A DNA stretch of 64,000 nt from Aquitalea magnusonii (GCF_002217795.2 NZ_AP018823.1:3348001-3412000); one strand, 5' to 3'; positions 17,163-28,700 are shown, counted from the first letter of the stretch. The notes: generated by a model not told the origin, from the letters alone. A program made the numbers and translations.

Positions 17163-18316
17163 TCAAGGCCCTGATTGCCGTCAATGCCGGCTCCTCCACC
17201 CTGAAGTTCCGCGCCTATGCCATGGCGGGCGATGCGCTGCTGATGCGCGGCCTGATCGACCATTTCGGCCAGAAGCACACCAGCCTCAGCCTGCACGATA
17301 CCCTGCATCAGCAACTGGAAGAGCGCGAACTGGGCGATGACAGCCGTGAAGCTGCCGTGGCGGCCATGATCAACACCCTGGCCGATCACGGCATTGCCGT
17401 CACCGCCGTAGTACACCGCGTGGTGCATGGCGGTAGCCGCTTTCATGCCGTTACCCGACTGGATGACAGCATCTGCCAGGCCCTGGAGGCATACATTCCA
17501 CTGGCGCCGCTGCACCAGCCGGTCAGCCTGCAGGTGATCCAAGCCTTCCAGACGGTGGATGCCAGCCTGCCGCAGCTCGCCTGCTTTGACACCGCCTTCC
17601 ATGCCAGCCAGCCGGAAGTGGCCACCCGCTTTGGCATTGCCCGCCACTGGCATGAGGAAGGTGTGCGCCGTTACGGCTTTCACGGCCTATCCTATGCCTC
17701 CATCAGCCGCCGGCTGGCCGGGCTGGAGCTGGCACAAGCCAAGGTGGTGGTGTGCCATCTGGGCAGTGGCAGCAGCGCCTGCGCCATCCAGCAAGGACAA
17801 AGCGTGGCCTCCAGCATGGGCTTTTCTGCGGTGGACGGGCTGATGATGGGCACCCGCCCCGGCTATCTGGACCCGGAAGTGGTGCTGTACTGGATGGAAC
17901 ATGAAGGCATGGGCGTAGGCGAGGTGCGGCGTGAGCTGTACAAGAACTCGGGCCTGCTGGGTGTGTCAGGCGGGGTGTCCGCCGATATGCGCGAGCTGCT
18001 GGCAAGCCCCCTGCCCGCCGCGCGCGAGGCGGTGGAGCTGTTCTGCTACCGCATCGTGCGCGAGATTGCCTCGCTGGCCGGTGCCATGAAGGGCGTGGAC
18101 GCCATCATCTTTACCGCCGGCATTGGCGAACATTCGGCCGAAGTGCGTGGCCGGGTACTGAGCCAACTGGGCTGGCTGGGCTTTGCTGTCGACCATGCGG
18201 CCAACCTGGCGCATGCCCGGCAACTGACCACGGCAGACAGCCAGCGCCACGCTTATGTGCTGGACACCGACGAAGAAGGCGAAATGGCCAGGCAGGCGTT
18301 CACGCTGCTAGGCTAG
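17159..18316 (+). CDS. ackA: Acetate kinase
   Basis: A 385-aa ASKHA-fold kinase that interconverts acetate plus ATP with acetyl phosphate plus ADP. Motifs: NAGSSTLKF at the N-terminus, HRVVHGG, CFDTAFHASQP, RYGFHGLSYA, CHLGSGSSACAIQQGQS, MGTRPGYLDP and the C-terminal FTAGIGEHSAEVR. The start is GTG at 17159, overlapping the pta stop (GTGA). It is slightly shorter than the typical 395-405 aa but no motif is missing. A bidirectional terminator follows. Confidence 0.95.
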   Translation: MIKALIAVNAGSSTLKFRAYAMAGDALLMRGLIDHFGQKHTSLSLHDTLHQQLEERELGDDSREAAVAAMINTLADHGIAVTAVVHRVVHGGSRFHAVTRLDDSICQALEAYIPLAPLHQPVSLQVIQAFQTVDASLPQLACFDTAFHASQPEVATRFGIARHWHEEGVRRYGFHGLSYASISRRLAGLELAQAKVVVCHLGSGSSACAIQQGQSVASSMGFSAVDGLMMGTRPGYLDPEVVLYWMEHEGMGVGEVRRELYKNSGLLGVSGGVSADMRELLASPLPAAREAVELFCYRIVREIASLAGAMKGVDAIIFTAGIGEHSAEVRGRVLSQLGWLGFAVDHAANLAHARQLTTADSQRHAYVLDTDEEGEMARQAFTLLG

Positions 18317-18382
18317 AAGGCCACGCGGCGGCGTGGCAAATTCACCACATCGCCCCTTGCCACGTCAGGCTGCAGACAAACA

Positions 18383-18408
18383 AAAAGCCCCGCAACGGCG
18401 GGGCTTTT
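18383..18408. terminator. Bidirectional terminator between ackA and rpsT
   Basis: 11-bp stem (AAAAGCCCCGC / GCGGGGCTTTT, loop AACG). It serves convergent ackA (+) and rpsT (-). Confidence 0.92.
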
Positions 18409-18436
18409 CTGCGTATCTGTCAGCACTGAGCTGAAA

Positions 18437-18700
18437 TCAGGCCATGGCCTTGATCTGAGCAGACAGACGGCTCTTATGACGAGCAGCCTTGTTCTTGTGG
18501 AACACGCCCTTGTCAGCGATACGATCGATAACCTTGGTCGAAGCGTGGAACACAACCTTGGCCGCAGCCTTGTCACCACCTTCAATTGCCTTAAGCACTT
18601 TCTTTACTGCAGTACGGAACGCAGTACGCAGGCTGGCGTTGTGCGCGCGCTGCTTAAGGGCTGTGCGTGCACGCTTGCGAGCTTGTGCGCTGTTAGCCAT
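18437..18700 (-). CDS. rpsT: 30S ribosomal protein S20
   Basis: An 87-aa, highly basic protein starting [18 protein letters not shown], the standard S20 N-terminus. An upstream in-frame ATG at 18769 would add 23 residues without family support, whereas the ATG at 18700 has a strong AGGAGA Shine-Dalgarno. S20 binds 16S rRNA helices 9 and 44. It is a single-gene unit, divergent from murJ, with which it appears to share a palindromic -35 element. Confidence 0.98.
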   Translation of the reverse strand: MANSAQARKRARTALKQRAHNASLRTAFRTAVKKVLKAIEGGDKAAAKVVFHASTKVIDRIADKGVFHKNKAARHKSRLSAQIKAMA

Positions 18701-18737
18701 GAATCTTTCTCCTGATGAGCGGAATCTGAAACCCGCG

Positions 18738-18789
18738 ATTCTAAGCCTTAACAGCAGGTTTTGCAACAATAAACCCGCCAGCGTAAACT
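18738..18789. promoter_or_regulatory. Divergent rpsT/murJ promoters sharing one palindromic -35 box
   Basis: TTGCAA at 18761-18766 is its own reverse complement. On the plus strand it lies exactly 17 bp from TAAACT (18784-18789) toward murJ. On the minus strand it lies exactly 17 bp from TAGAAT (18738-18743) toward rpsT. The hexamers match consensus at 4/6 (-35), 4/6 and 5/6. The geometry is seen directly; promoter activity is inferred. Confidence 0.55.
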
Positions 18790-18822
18790 AGCCGGCTTGC
18801 TCAACCCTCCCACCCATCATCA

Positions 18823-20358
18823 ATGAACCTGCTCAAGGCGCTGGCTGCAGTCAGCAGCATGACCATGGTATCGCGCATTCTCGGTCTGGTGCGCGACACG
18901 CTTATCGCCCGCGTATTTGGTGCCGGCATGTCGGCAGATGCCTTCAATGCTGCCTTCAAGATTCCCAATATGTTGCGCCGCCTGTTTGCCGAGGGCGCGT
19001 TCTCGCAAGCCTTCGTTCCCATCCTGGGCGAATACAAGAACCAGAAAACCGAAGAGGAAACCCGCGAATTCGTGGCCAAGGTAACCGGCGTGCTAGGTTC
19101 GGTGCTGTTGCTGGTCACGGCCATCGGCATGCTGGCCGCCCCGGCCATCATGTGGATTTCCGCGCCCGGCTTTTATCGCGAACCGGCCAAGGCCGCGCTG
19201 TTTGCCGACATCCTGCGCGTATCCTTTCCTTATATCTTTTTCATTTCGCTGTCCTCGATGACCGGCAGCATTCTCAATAGCTGGGGCAAGTTCTCGATTC
19301 CGGCCTTCACCCCCACCTTTCTCAACCTCAGCTTTATCGTATTTGCGCTGTGCTTCACCCACAGCTTTCACCCGCCCATCATGGCCATGGCCTGGGCGGT
19401 GTTTGTTGGCGGGCTGATCCAGCTGGTTTGGCAACTGCCCTTCCTCAAGCAGATCGGCATGCTCACCATGCCCATCTTCGACTTCAAGGATGCCGCGGTA
19501 TGGCGGGTGATCCGCCAGATGGGCCCGGCCATTTTCGGTGTGTCGGTGGCGCAGATTTCCTTGCTGATCAACTCCACCTTTGCGTCTTTCCTGCCCACCG
19601 GCAGCGTGTCGTGGATGTATTACGCCGACCGACTGATGGAATTCCCCTCCGGCGTGCTGGGTGTGGCGCTGGGGACCATCCTGCTGCCTTCGCTGTCCAA
19701 GCACGCAGCCAGCAAGTCCGATAGCGAATTCAGTGTATTGCTGGACTGGGGCATCCGTCTGTCCTTGCTGCTGGCGGTACCGGCCACCGTGGGGCTGGGC
19801 CTGTTGTCCGGCCCCTTGCTGTCCACCCTGTTCATGTATGGCCGCTTTACCGCCCACGATGCGCTGATGTCGCAGCAGGCGGTGATTGCCTACTCCTTCG
19901 GCCTCTTGGGGCTGATTCTGGTCAAGGTGCTGGCGCCGGGCTTTTATGCGCGGCAAGACATCAAGACGCCGGTGCGCATTGCGCTGATCACCCTGTGCTG
20001 CACCCAGTTGATGAACCTGGCCTTTGTCTTCCCGCTCAAGCATGCCGGGCTGGCGCTGTCGATCGGCCTGGCTTCCTGCCTGAATGCCGGTCTGCTGCTA
20101 TCCACCCTGCTCAAACGCAAGATTTACCAGCCGCAAGCGGGTTGGAGCAGCTTCCTTGGCAAGATGGTACTGGCCATCCTGGCCATGGCTGCGGTATTGC
20201 TGCTGCTGCAAGCTGTACTGCCCATCCACTGGGACGGCCACGCCTGGCAACGGGTGCTCTGGCTGACGCTGCTGGTGGCGGCCGGGGCCATCACTTATTT
20301 CGCCATGCTGTTTGCGCTGGGCTTCCGGCCGCGTCAATTCATGCGCAAGGAGCACTAA
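18823..20358 (+). CDS. murJ: Lipid II flippase MurJ (MviN)
   Basis: A 511-aa polytopic membrane protein of the MOP superfamily, expected to have 14 helices, that flips lipid II across the inner membrane. The N-terminal signature [22 protein letters not shown] and the segments [22 protein letters not shown] and [10 protein letters not shown] are characteristic. No Shine-Dalgarno is visible in the sequence before ATG 18823, and the inferred promoter would give a leader of only about 25-30 nt. The downstream CPBP protease begins 3 bp after its stop, so they form one transcript. Confidence 0.96.
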   Translation: MNLLKALAAVSSMTMVSRILGLVRDTLIARVFGAGMSADAFNAAFKIPNMLRRLFAEGAFSQAFVPILGEYKNQKTEEETREFVAKVTGVLGSVLLLVTAIGMLAAPAIMWISAPGFYREPAKAALFADILRVSFPYIFFISLSSMTGSILNSWGKFSIPAFTPTFLNLSFIVFALCFTHSFHPPIMAMAWAVFVGGLIQLVWQLPFLKQIGMLTMPIFDFKDAAVWRVIRQMGPAIFGVSVAQISLLINSTFASFLPTGSVSWMYYADRLMEFPSGVLGVALGTILLPSLSKHAASKSDSEFSVLLDWGIRLSLLLAVPATVGLGLLSGPLLSTLFMYGRFTAHDALMSQQAVIAYSFGLLGLILVKVLAPGFYARQDIKTPVRIALITLCCTQLMNLAFVFPLKHAGLALSIGLASCLNAGLLLSTLLKRKIYQPQAGWSSFLGKMVLAILAMAAVLLLLQAVLPIHWDGHAWQRVLWLTLLVAAGAITYFAMLFALGFRPRQFMRKEH

Positions 20359-20361
20359 GAC

Positions 20362-21123
20362 GTGTTCGCGTCATCAGCGCTGCCACCGGGCGACCGGCAA
20401 GCTGCCACCGTGCTGTTGGTGTGCTGCCTGAGCCTGACCTTGCTGTACTACCCGGCCAGCAGCCACTGGCTGCTGGACTGGCTGCGCAACACGCAGCCCG
20501 CCTGGGCCACGGTCTTCCAGCGCCTGGTCGTACACAACCCGGACACCCAGCTCTACCGCGCGGTGTTTTGGTCGCTGGCCAGCGTAACCAGCTACTGCTT
20601 GCTGCCGCTGCTGCACATCAAGCTGGTGCTGCGCCGCCCGCTGCGCGATTTTGGCCTGGCCCTGCCCAGTTGGCGTTTGCTGCGCACGGATGGCAAGCTG
20701 TTTCTGCTATTTTACGCCATCATGCTGCCACTGCTGTGGTGGGCGTCGGCACAGCCCGGTTTCTTGCAGATCTACCCCTTCTTCCGCCTTGGCCCACAAG
20801 AAAGCCTGTGGCCGCACTGGGCCTGGTGGGAGCTGTTATACTTCGCCCAATTTGCCGCGCTGGAGTTCTTCTTTCGCGGTTACATGCTGCACGGCCTCAA
20901 AGCACGCTTTGGTGTATCCGCCATCTTCGTGATGCTGCTGCCGTACTGCATGATCCATTTTGAAAAACCAGTGCTGGAAAGCCTGGCCGCCATCATCGCC
21001 GGCATCGCACTGGGTGCGCTGAGTTATCGTTATCGCTCGATCTGGCTGGGCATCGCCCTGCATTGCAGCGTGGCCCTCACCATGGACCTGATGGCGCTGT
21101 GGCGCAAAGGCCTGTTGCTCTGA
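20362..21123 (+). CDS. CPBP family intramembrane protease (CAAX/ABI type)
   Basis: A 253-aa membrane protein with about seven helices and GTG start, 3 bp after murJ. The C-terminal half carries the CPBP/ABI pattern: [11 protein letters not shown] (an E-x3-R motif), LLPYCMIHF (F-x3-H-like) and a late [14 protein letters not shown] segment with a terminal His. The usual first motif is EE-x3-R; here the first Glu is Leu (LEFFFR), which may alter or weaken catalysis. Bacterial members act in bacteriocin self-immunity or protein processing; the substrate here is unknown. An alternative annotation is simply hypothetical membrane protein. Confidence 0.75.
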   Translation: MFASSALPPGDRQAATVLLVCCLSLTLLYYPASSHWLLDWLRNTQPAWATVFQRLVVHNPDTQLYRAVFWSLASVTSYCLLPLLHIKLVLRRPLRDFGLALPSWRLLRTDGKLFLLFYAIMLPLLWWASAQPGFLQIYPFFRLGPQESLWPHWAWWELLYFAQFAALEFFFRGYMLHGLKARFGVSAIFVMLLPYCMIHFEKPVLESLAAIIAGIALGALSYRYRSIWLGIALHCSVALTMDLMALWRKGLLL

Positions 21124-21169
21124 GCGGCAAACGCCGCGGCTGGCTCGCTTTTTTCACGGAATCCCTCTC

Positions 21170-22009
21170 ATGACCACTCCGCACCTGACTCCCGATCTCT
21201 CCCCGCTGGGCAAAACCGTCAGCTACCAGGACCAGTACGACGCCAGCCTGCTGTTTCCCATTGCGCGCAAGATGAAGCGCGATGAAATTGGCGTGGACCA
21301 ACAGGCCCTGCCCTTTGCCGGCGTGGATATCTGGACCGGTTTCGAGCTGTCCTGGCTGAATGCGCGCGGCAAACCCCAAGTGGGCATTGCCACCTTCCGC
21401 ATTCCGGCTGACAGCCCCAACCTGATCGAATCCAAGTCGTTCAAGCTCTACCTGAACAGCTATAACCAGACCCGCATCGCCAGCCTGGAGGAATTGCAGG
21501 CCCAGTTGGCGCTGGACCTGTCCAATGCTGCTGGTGCTGCAGTCACAGTCAGCGTACTGCTGCCACAGGACTTTGCCGCAGAGCGTATTGCCGAGCTGGA
21601 CGGCGACTACATCGACGAGCAGGACATCGCCGTGGACAACTACGCGCCCTGCCCGGACATCCTGCGTGCCGATACCGGCAATATCGTCAGCGAAACCCTG
21701 TGCAGCAATCTGCTGAAGTCCAACTGCCTGGTGACCGGCCAGCCGGACTGGGGCAGCGTGCAAATCCGCTACACCGGCCCGCAACTGGACCGCGAAGCGC
21801 TGCTGCGCTACCTGATCGGCTTCCGTCAGCACAATGAATTCCACGAGCAATGCGTGGAGCGCATCTTCACCGACATCCTGCGCGCCTGCGCACCGCAGCA
21901 ACTGACGGTGTACGCCCGCTACACCCGCCGCGGTGGTCTGGACATCAACCCCTGGCGCAGCAATGCCGAACAGGCACCGCTGGATAACACCCGCACGGCA
22001 CGGCAGTGA
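21170..22009 (+). CDS. queF: NADPH-dependent 7-cyano-7-deazaguanine reductase QueF (long, two-domain form)
   Basis: A 279-aa T-fold enzyme that reduces preQ0 to preQ1 in queuosine synthesis. Length matches the bimodular E. coli-type QueF (282 aa). The QueF motif [11 protein letters not shown] is in the N-terminal half, and the catalytic cysteine lies in [15 protein letters not shown]. The C-terminal [13 protein letters not shown] and [16 protein letters not shown] are also typical. No preQ1 riboswitch was recognised in the 46 bp upstream. The other queuosine genes are not in the window. Confidence 0.97.
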   Translation: MTTPHLTPDLSPLGKTVSYQDQYDASLLFPIARKMKRDEIGVDQQALPFAGVDIWTGFELSWLNARGKPQVGIATFRIPADSPNLIESKSFKLYLNSYNQTRIASLEELQAQLALDLSNAAGAAVTVSVLLPQDFAAERIAELDGDYIDEQDIAVDNYAPCPDILRADTGNIVSETLCSNLLKSNCLVTGQPDWGSVQIRYTGPQLDREALLRYLIGFRQHNEFHEQCVERIFTDILRACAPQQLTVYARYTRRGGLDINPWRSNAEQAPLDNTRTARQ

Positions 22010-22077
22010 ACCGTAGCACCTTGCATCACGCATTGACATTGGCATAAAGTGATCGTTTAGAACGAAAACAGTCTCCG

Positions 22078-22608
22078 ATGCGCTTGCAAGGAAAAATCAC
22101 GCGATGGGATGATCAACGCGGCTTTGGCTTCGTCACGCAAAATGGTGATGACAAGGCCGTGTTTGTTCACATCAGCGCATTTGAGGACAATCAGCGCCGT
22201 CCACTGCAAGGCGATATCGTCAGTTATGAGCTCAGTGCAGATCAACAGCACAGGCAGCGAGCTGACAAAGTACGCTTTGTTTCGCCAACCAGCTCACGCA
22301 GCCATTCCTTCCGACCCAACAGGCCGCCCCGTCGGCTACGCGGCATCATGCAGGGAATACTATTGATCGGATTATTGGTATTTTCTGCCTTGTCATGGCG
22401 CACGACACCCCATCCAACAGCAGGCGACAGCCCGCAAATAGCCATCCCGACTTCGACAACCCAAGGCTTCCAGTGCAGTGGCAAGCGCTCGTGCTCGCAA
22501 ATGACCTCCTGTGAAGAAGCCATGTTCTATCTCAAGCACTGCCCTGGGGTAGAAATTGATGGTGATCACGATGGGATTCCTTGCGAGCAACAACTATGCG
22601 GACACTGA
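22078..22608 (+). CDS. Cold-shock domain protein with membrane helix and Excalibur calcium-binding domain
   Basis: A 176-aa three-part protein. Residues 1-67 form a cold-shock/OB domain with RNP1-like GFGFV (15-19) and VFVHIS (28-33). Residues about 70-89 are a basic linker (RPNRPPRRLRG), 90-106 a single membrane helix (IMQGILLIGLLVFSALS). Residues 131-174 are an Excalibur domain with four of its cysteines and the calcium loop DGDHDGIPC (161-169). Topology would put the nucleic-acid domain in the cytosol and the Excalibur domain in the periplasm. Such fusions exist in proteobacterial databases as far as I recall, but their role is not known. GC is lower than that of the neighbours. Confidence 0.85.
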   Translation: MRLQGKITRWDDQRGFGFVTQNGDDKAVFVHISAFEDNQRRPLQGDIVSYELSADQQHRQRADKVRFVSPTSSRSHSFRPNRPPRRLRGIMQGILLIGLLVFSALSWRTTPHPTAGDSPQIAIPTSTTQGFQCSGKRSCSQMTSCEEAMFYLKHCPGVEIDGDHDGIPCEQQLCGH

Positions 22609-22614
22609 ACGTAA

Positions 22615-22642
22615 AAAAAGCCTGACTACCGTCAGGCTTTTT
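22615..22642. terminator. Bidirectional terminator between CSD-Excalibur gene and rluA
   Basis: 12-bp stem (AAAAAGCCTGAC / GTCAGGCTTTTT, loop TACC) between convergent genes, with T-runs on both strands. Confidence 0.93.
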
Positions 22643-22657
22643 CATACCGCACCACAC

Positions 22658-23338
22658 TCAAAACGGTGTCGGCGCGTCGAATTCCATTTCTTCCTGCGTC
22701 ACCGGGTGACGCAACACCAGCCGCGACGCATGCAGCAGCAGACGGTCGGCCTTGGCCAGCACCTCCGGCGGCGCGTAGATGTCATCGCCCAGAATCGGGT
22801 GGCCGCTTTCCAGATGCAGCATGTGCATGCGCAACTGGTGGGCACGCCCGGTTTGCGGATCCAGCTCCATGCGCGAGGTCTGACGCGTGGTATCACGCGA
22901 CACCACGCGGTAATGGGTGATGGCCTGTTTGCCTTCCACATGGTCTATTTTCTGGCGCGGGCGATTGGGCCAGTCGATGATCAGCGGCAGATCGATGGTG
23001 CCGCTATTGCTTTGGACGATGCCATCCACCACCGCGATATAGCGCTTCTTGACCTTGCGCTCCATGAAGGCAATGGACAGCGCGCGCTGCATGGCCGCGC
23101 CACGGCCAAAGATCACCAGGCCCGAGGTGGCCATGTCCAGCCGGTGTACGGTCAGCGCATCCGGATACACTTTTTGCACCCGGCTGATCAGGCAGTCGTC
23201 CTTGCCCTCGCCACGGCCCGGCACCGACAGCAGGCCGGAGGGCTTGTCCACCACCAGCAGGCAGTCATCCACGTAAATGACCGCAAGACCGGTATCCGGC
23301 GGCGGGGTGTAGTTTTCCAGATTATGGGCTTGGCTCAT
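22658..23338 (-). CDS. rluA: RNA pseudouridine synthase, RluA family
   Basis: A 226-aa pseudouridine synthase. The catalytic motif HRLDMATSGLVIFG contains the invariant Asp, preceded by the substrate segment DKPSGLLSVPGRG. There is no S4 domain. Size and the short N-terminus match RluA, the dual enzyme for 23S rRNA U746 and U32 of several tRNAs, better than RluC/RluD. The specific targets are inferred from family resemblance. Confidence 0.88.
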   Translation of the reverse strand: MSQAHNLENYTPPPDTGLAVIYVDDCLLVVDKPSGLLSVPGRGEGKDDCLISRVQKVYPDALTVHRLDMATSGLVIFGRGAAMQRALSIAFMERKVKKRYIAVVDGIVQSNSGTIDLPLIIDWPNRPRQKIDHVEGKQAITHYRVVSRDTTRQTSRMELDPQTGRAHQLRMHMLHLESGHPILGDDIYAPPEVLAKADRLLLHASRLVLRHPVTQEEMEFDAPTPF

Positions 23339-23502
23339 GGCGGCAACAGGGGAACAGAATAAATAAAGAGCGGCGATTATCTTACCCCCGGCGCGGCTTC
23401 ACAAGCTGTCACCCTGCATTTGCCGGGGAATTGCCACTTGAAATGGCAGTGCAACGCCATCACCCTGTCATGATCAGATCATTCCCCATGCAAGGAGCTG
23501 TC

Positions 23503-24213
23503 ATGCCGGAGCGTTTTTACCTCGACCCTTACCAAACCACCCTGCAAACCACGGTCATCCGTCATGACGATGCCGGCCTGGTACTGGCAGACACCCTGTG
23601 TTACCCGCTGGGCGGCGGCCAGCCCGGTGACACCGCCACGCTGACCCTGGCCGACGGCAGCACGCTGGCCATCAGCGACACCCGCCGCAACCGCGAAACC
23701 CGCGAGATCCTGCACATCACCGCTGCCGATGCCCCGCGACTGACCGCAGGCAGCGCCGTCACCCTGACGCTCGACTGGGTGCGCCGTCATCGTCACATGC
23801 GGGTGCATACCGGCCTGCATCTGCTGTCGGTGGTGATCAAGGCCGGGGTGACCGGCGGCAATCTGACCGCAGAAGGCGGTCGACTGGATTTTGATTTGCC
23901 GGAAGGCATGGAGCTGGACAAGGACGAGATCGAGGCCGGCCTGAATGCGCTGGTGGCACAGGACCTGGCGGTGAGCATCCAGATGACCAGCGGCGAAGCG
24001 CTGAAAGCCCGTCCGGAGCTGATCAAGACCATGTCGGTCACCCCGCCGCTGGAGCTGCCGGAAATCCGCCTGATCGAAATCGACGGCGTCGACCTGCAAC
24101 CCTGTGGCGGCACCCATGTGCGCCGCACCGGAGAAATCGGCCGCCTGCTGGTGAAAAAGATTGAAAGCAAGGGCGCGCGCAACAAGCGGGTGGTGGTGAC
24201 GCTGGCCGACTGA
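23503..24213 (+). CDS. Alanyl-tRNA editing protein (AlaX family)
   Basis: A 236-aa stand-alone editing protein related to the editing and C-terminal parts of AlaRS, which deacylates Ser- or Gly-mischarged tRNA-Ala. The zinc-site motif HMRVHTGLHLLSVV (H-x3-H type) and the later CGGTHVRRTGEIG are both present; together they supply the metal ligands. I used ATG 23503 because AAGGAG lies 6 nt upstream; an upstream in-frame ATG (23431) would add 24 residues without domain content. Confidence 0.9.
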   Translation: MPERFYLDPYQTTLQTTVIRHDDAGLVLADTLCYPLGGGQPGDTATLTLADGSTLAISDTRRNRETREILHITAADAPRLTAGSAVTLTLDWVRRHRHMRVHTGLHLLSVVIKAGVTGGNLTAEGGRLDFDLPEGMELDKDEIEAGLNALVAQDLAVSIQMTSGEALKARPELIKTMSVTPPLELPEIRLIEIDGVDLQPCGGTHVRRTGEIGRLLVKKIESKGARNKRVVVTLAD

Positions 24214-24291
24214 GGCCTGTTTGCCATCCAGCACAAAGGGGACCCGCAGGTCCCCTTTTGCATTGCCCATCAACGCCACACAGCAGCTGGC

Positions 24292-26256
<1,965 letters not shown>

Positions 26257-26278
26257 AGCTTTTATCGTCGCCTGTAAC

Positions 26279-26296
26279 GGCCCTGCAGCCAGGGCC
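26279..26296 (-). promoter_or_regulatory. Hairpin in the parE leader
   Basis: Perfect 7-bp inverted repeat GGCCCTG-CAGC-CAGGGCC, about 22 nt upstream of the parE start on the transcribed strand. It may form an RNA hairpin near the ribosome site. Function unknown. Confidence 0.35.
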
Positions 26297-26406
26297 AAGC
26301 CTGATGATGATGTTGCCACCGTGCCGACAGGCAGGGTGGTCATGATGCTCAAACGGCAGCCCAGGGCCGCCGCTTGCTTGATGGGTGAGACAGACTGACC
26401 GTGCGC

Positions 26407-26973
26407 TCAGTGGTCCTGCTGCTTGTCCGGCAAACCTTCGGCCACCGGAGCCGGCCGGGCAGACTGCCGCATGCGCTGCAAAAAGCTGTCGTAGTTTTCC
26501 AAGCCCTTGAGGAAGCGCGACAACTCGGTCAGCGCGCGGATATACACATCACGCTTGAATTCGATGACGGCATCCACCGGTGCCCAGTAGTCGTTCCAGC
26601 GCCAGCCATCGAACTCCGGATGACTGCTGGCACGCAGGCAGACATCGCAGTCGCGCCCGGTCAGCCGCAGCAGGAACCAGATCTGCTTCTGTCCCTTGTA
26701 ACTGCCACGCCATTCGCGGCGCACCCAGTTGCTGGGCACTTCGTAACGCAGCCAGTCGCGGGTGCGCCCCACGATCTTGACATGTTGCGGCAACAGCCCG
26801 ACTTCCTCCAGCAGCTCGCGGTACATCGCAGCCTCCGGGCTTTCACCCGGCTTGATGCCCCCTTGCGGAAATTGCCAGGAATGTTCGCGTACCCGCTTGC
26901 CCCAGAACACCTCATTTTTGCCATTGATGAGGATGATTCCGACATTGGGGCGATATCCGTCCCGGTCCAGCAT
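26407..26973 (-). CDS. rppH: RNA pyrophosphohydrolase RppH (Nudix)
   Basis: A 188-aa Nudix enzyme that removes pyrophosphate from 5'-triphosphorylated mRNA and so triggers RNase E decay. The Nudix box is [23 protein letters not shown]. The N-terminus [15 protein letters not shown] and the segment [20 protein letters not shown] are RppH-specific. I placed the start at 26973; the open frame continues upstream about 110 codons without family similarity. The C-terminal tail after YDSFLQRM is low-complexity and variable in the family. Confidence 0.95.
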   Translation of the reverse strand: MLDRDGYRPNVGIILINGKNEVFWGKRVREHSWQFPQGGIKPGESPEAAMYRELLEEVGLLPQHVKIVGRTRDWLRYEVPSNWVRREWRGSYKGQKQIWFLLRLTGRDCDVCLRASSHPEFDGWRWNDYWAPVDAVIEFKRDVYIRALTELSRFLKGLENYDSFLQRMRQSARPAPVAEGLPDKQQDH

Positions 26974-27371
26974 GAAAAAAACCTGCAAATCGTCTAGTTG
27001 ACCGAATTTTTGCACATTTCGACAGCTCTTGCCATGCGCCTGACGTGGCGGCTTGCCAGCAATTCCACCACACACTGCCTGGCACACCGTGAAAAGAATT
27101 GACGCCCCATGCCAAAGGCGTTTAAAAATCCGGCACAGCACCTTGCTGCCCACACCCCGGAAGGCCTCGCTTTCATGCAAGCACGTCGCAGTCCAGCCAC
27201 ATTCCCACCCCTGCCTGCGGCAGCGGTGGTGCCGTGCGCCTGGGCAGACCCGACAGCCTTGTCGCTTGGCTTCTTCGTCCAGCCGTTTACCGCAGTCGGT
27301 CACCGCTAGCGTTTTGCCGTATTACCCGCCCATGTGGCGGCTATCGACAATTCAACGCCCAAGGACCCTCC
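26974..27371. other. Intergenic region between divergent rppH and puuA
   Basis: 398 bp holding the 5' regions of rppH (minus) and puuA (plus). No RNA gene, clean promoter pair or operator was recognised. Short open frames here have no recognisable product. Confidence 0.6.
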
Positions 27372-28700
27372 ATGCTGAATCCTGCAGACTGGCTGCAACA
27401 CCATGGCATTCGCACTGTCGAATGCCTGTTTTCCGATATTACCGGTACCGCGCGCGGCAAGATCTTGCCGGCCACAAGCGTATTGAACGGCAGCGAATTG
27501 CGCTTTTCGCAAGTGGGGCTGGTACAGAGCGTCACCGGCGACTGCCTGCAACAACTGGTCCCCGAGCTGGACCCGGACATGCTGCTGCAAGCTGACCTCA
27601 GCACCCTGCGCCGCCTGCCATTCAGCCATGAGCCGGCCGCCATGCTGATTCACGACTGCCTGCACGAAGATGGCAGCCTGATCGAATTCTCGCCACGCAA
27701 TGTGCTGCACCGGGTACTGGCACGCTATGCCGAGCTGGGCCTGAAACCTGTTGTTGCACCTGAGATGGAGTTTTATCTGTTTGCCCGGCGCCAAGGGCTG
27801 GACGAAGCACCACAGCCCCCCGCCAGCTATGGCAAAAGTGGTGACAGCCTACGCCAGCCCTATGCGCTGGATAGGCTGCATGATCTGGCCGCAGTGCTGG
27901 ACGACATCCGCCATGGCTGCCAGTTGCTGGGCATCGGTGCCGACACCCTGCTGCAAGAGGTGGGCTGTGGACAACTGGAAATCAATCTGCAGCATGGCGA
28001 CGCCATTGCGCTGGCCGACCAGGCCTTCCTGTTCAAACGCATGGTACGCGAGGCCGCCACCCGTCATGCGCTGGAAGCCTGCTTCATGGCCAAGCCGCTG
28101 GCCAATGATGCCGGCAGCGCCATGCACATCCACCAGAGCCTGGTGTACGCTGACAGCGGCCGCAATGCTTTCTCGCTGGATAACGGCCAAGCCGCAGCGC
28201 GCTTTGCCCACTATATCGCCGGCCTGCAACGCTATTTGCCGGATGCCTTGCTGCTGCTGGCACCCTACGTCAACTCCTATCGCCGCCTGGCACCGTTCAC
28301 CGCGGCCCCCATCAATGTGGAATGGGGCTTTGACAACCGCACCTGCGGCCTGCGCATTCCGCAAGCAGGCCCACAAGCACGTCGGGTAGAAAATCGCTTG
28401 CCGGGGGTGGATGCCAACCCCTACCTGGCCCTGGCCACCACCCTGGCCTGCGGTTTGCTTGGTATCACACAGGAACTGCAACCCACGGCACCGCTGCAGA
28501 GCAGCGCCTATGGCCGGCCCTACGCCTTTGCCCGTACCCAGTTGGAAGCGATTGAAAGACTGGCTGGCAATCAGGCGCTTGCCGAGCTGCTGGGACCACA
28601 GTTTGTCTCTACCTATTGTCAGCTCAAGCTGAACGAGTGGCAGGAATTCAACCGCCAGGTTACCTCCTGGGAGTACCGCCACTTGCTAGGCCAGGCATGA
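27372..28700 (+). CDS. puuA: Gamma-glutamylputrescine synthetase (glutamine synthetase family)
   Basis: A 442-aa glutamine-synthetase-fold ligase. Visible are the beta-grasp N-terminal part (VECLFSDITGTARGKILP), the metal and glutamate site APEMEFYLF, QLEINLQHGDA, and the ATP/metal site GSAMHIHQSL. NPYLALA marks the C-terminus. The next gene, 10 bp on, is a PuuB-like oxidase, which makes gamma-glutamylation of putrescine (or a related polyamine) the likely reaction rather than ammonia assimilation. The ATG at 27372 was chosen over an upstream in-frame start because the family begins at this point. Confidence 0.9.
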   Translation: MLNPADWLQHHGIRTVECLFSDITGTARGKILPATSVLNGSELRFSQVGLVQSVTGDCLQQLVPELDPDMLLQADLSTLRRLPFSHEPAAMLIHDCLHEDGSLIEFSPRNVLHRVLARYAELGLKPVVAPEMEFYLFARRQGLDEAPQPPASYGKSGDSLRQPYALDRLHDLAAVLDDIRHGCQLLGIGADTLLQEVGCGQLEINLQHGDAIALADQAFLFKRMVREAATRHALEACFMAKPLANDAGSAMHIHQSLVYADSGRNAFSLDNGQAAARFAHYIAGLQRYLPDALLLLAPYVNSYRRLAPFTAAPINVEWGFDNRTCGLRIPQAGPQARRVENRLPGVDANPYLALATTLACGLLGITQELQPTAPLQSSAYGRPYAFARTQLEAIERLAGNQALAELLGPQFVSTYCQLKLNEWQEFNRQVTSWEYRHLLGQA

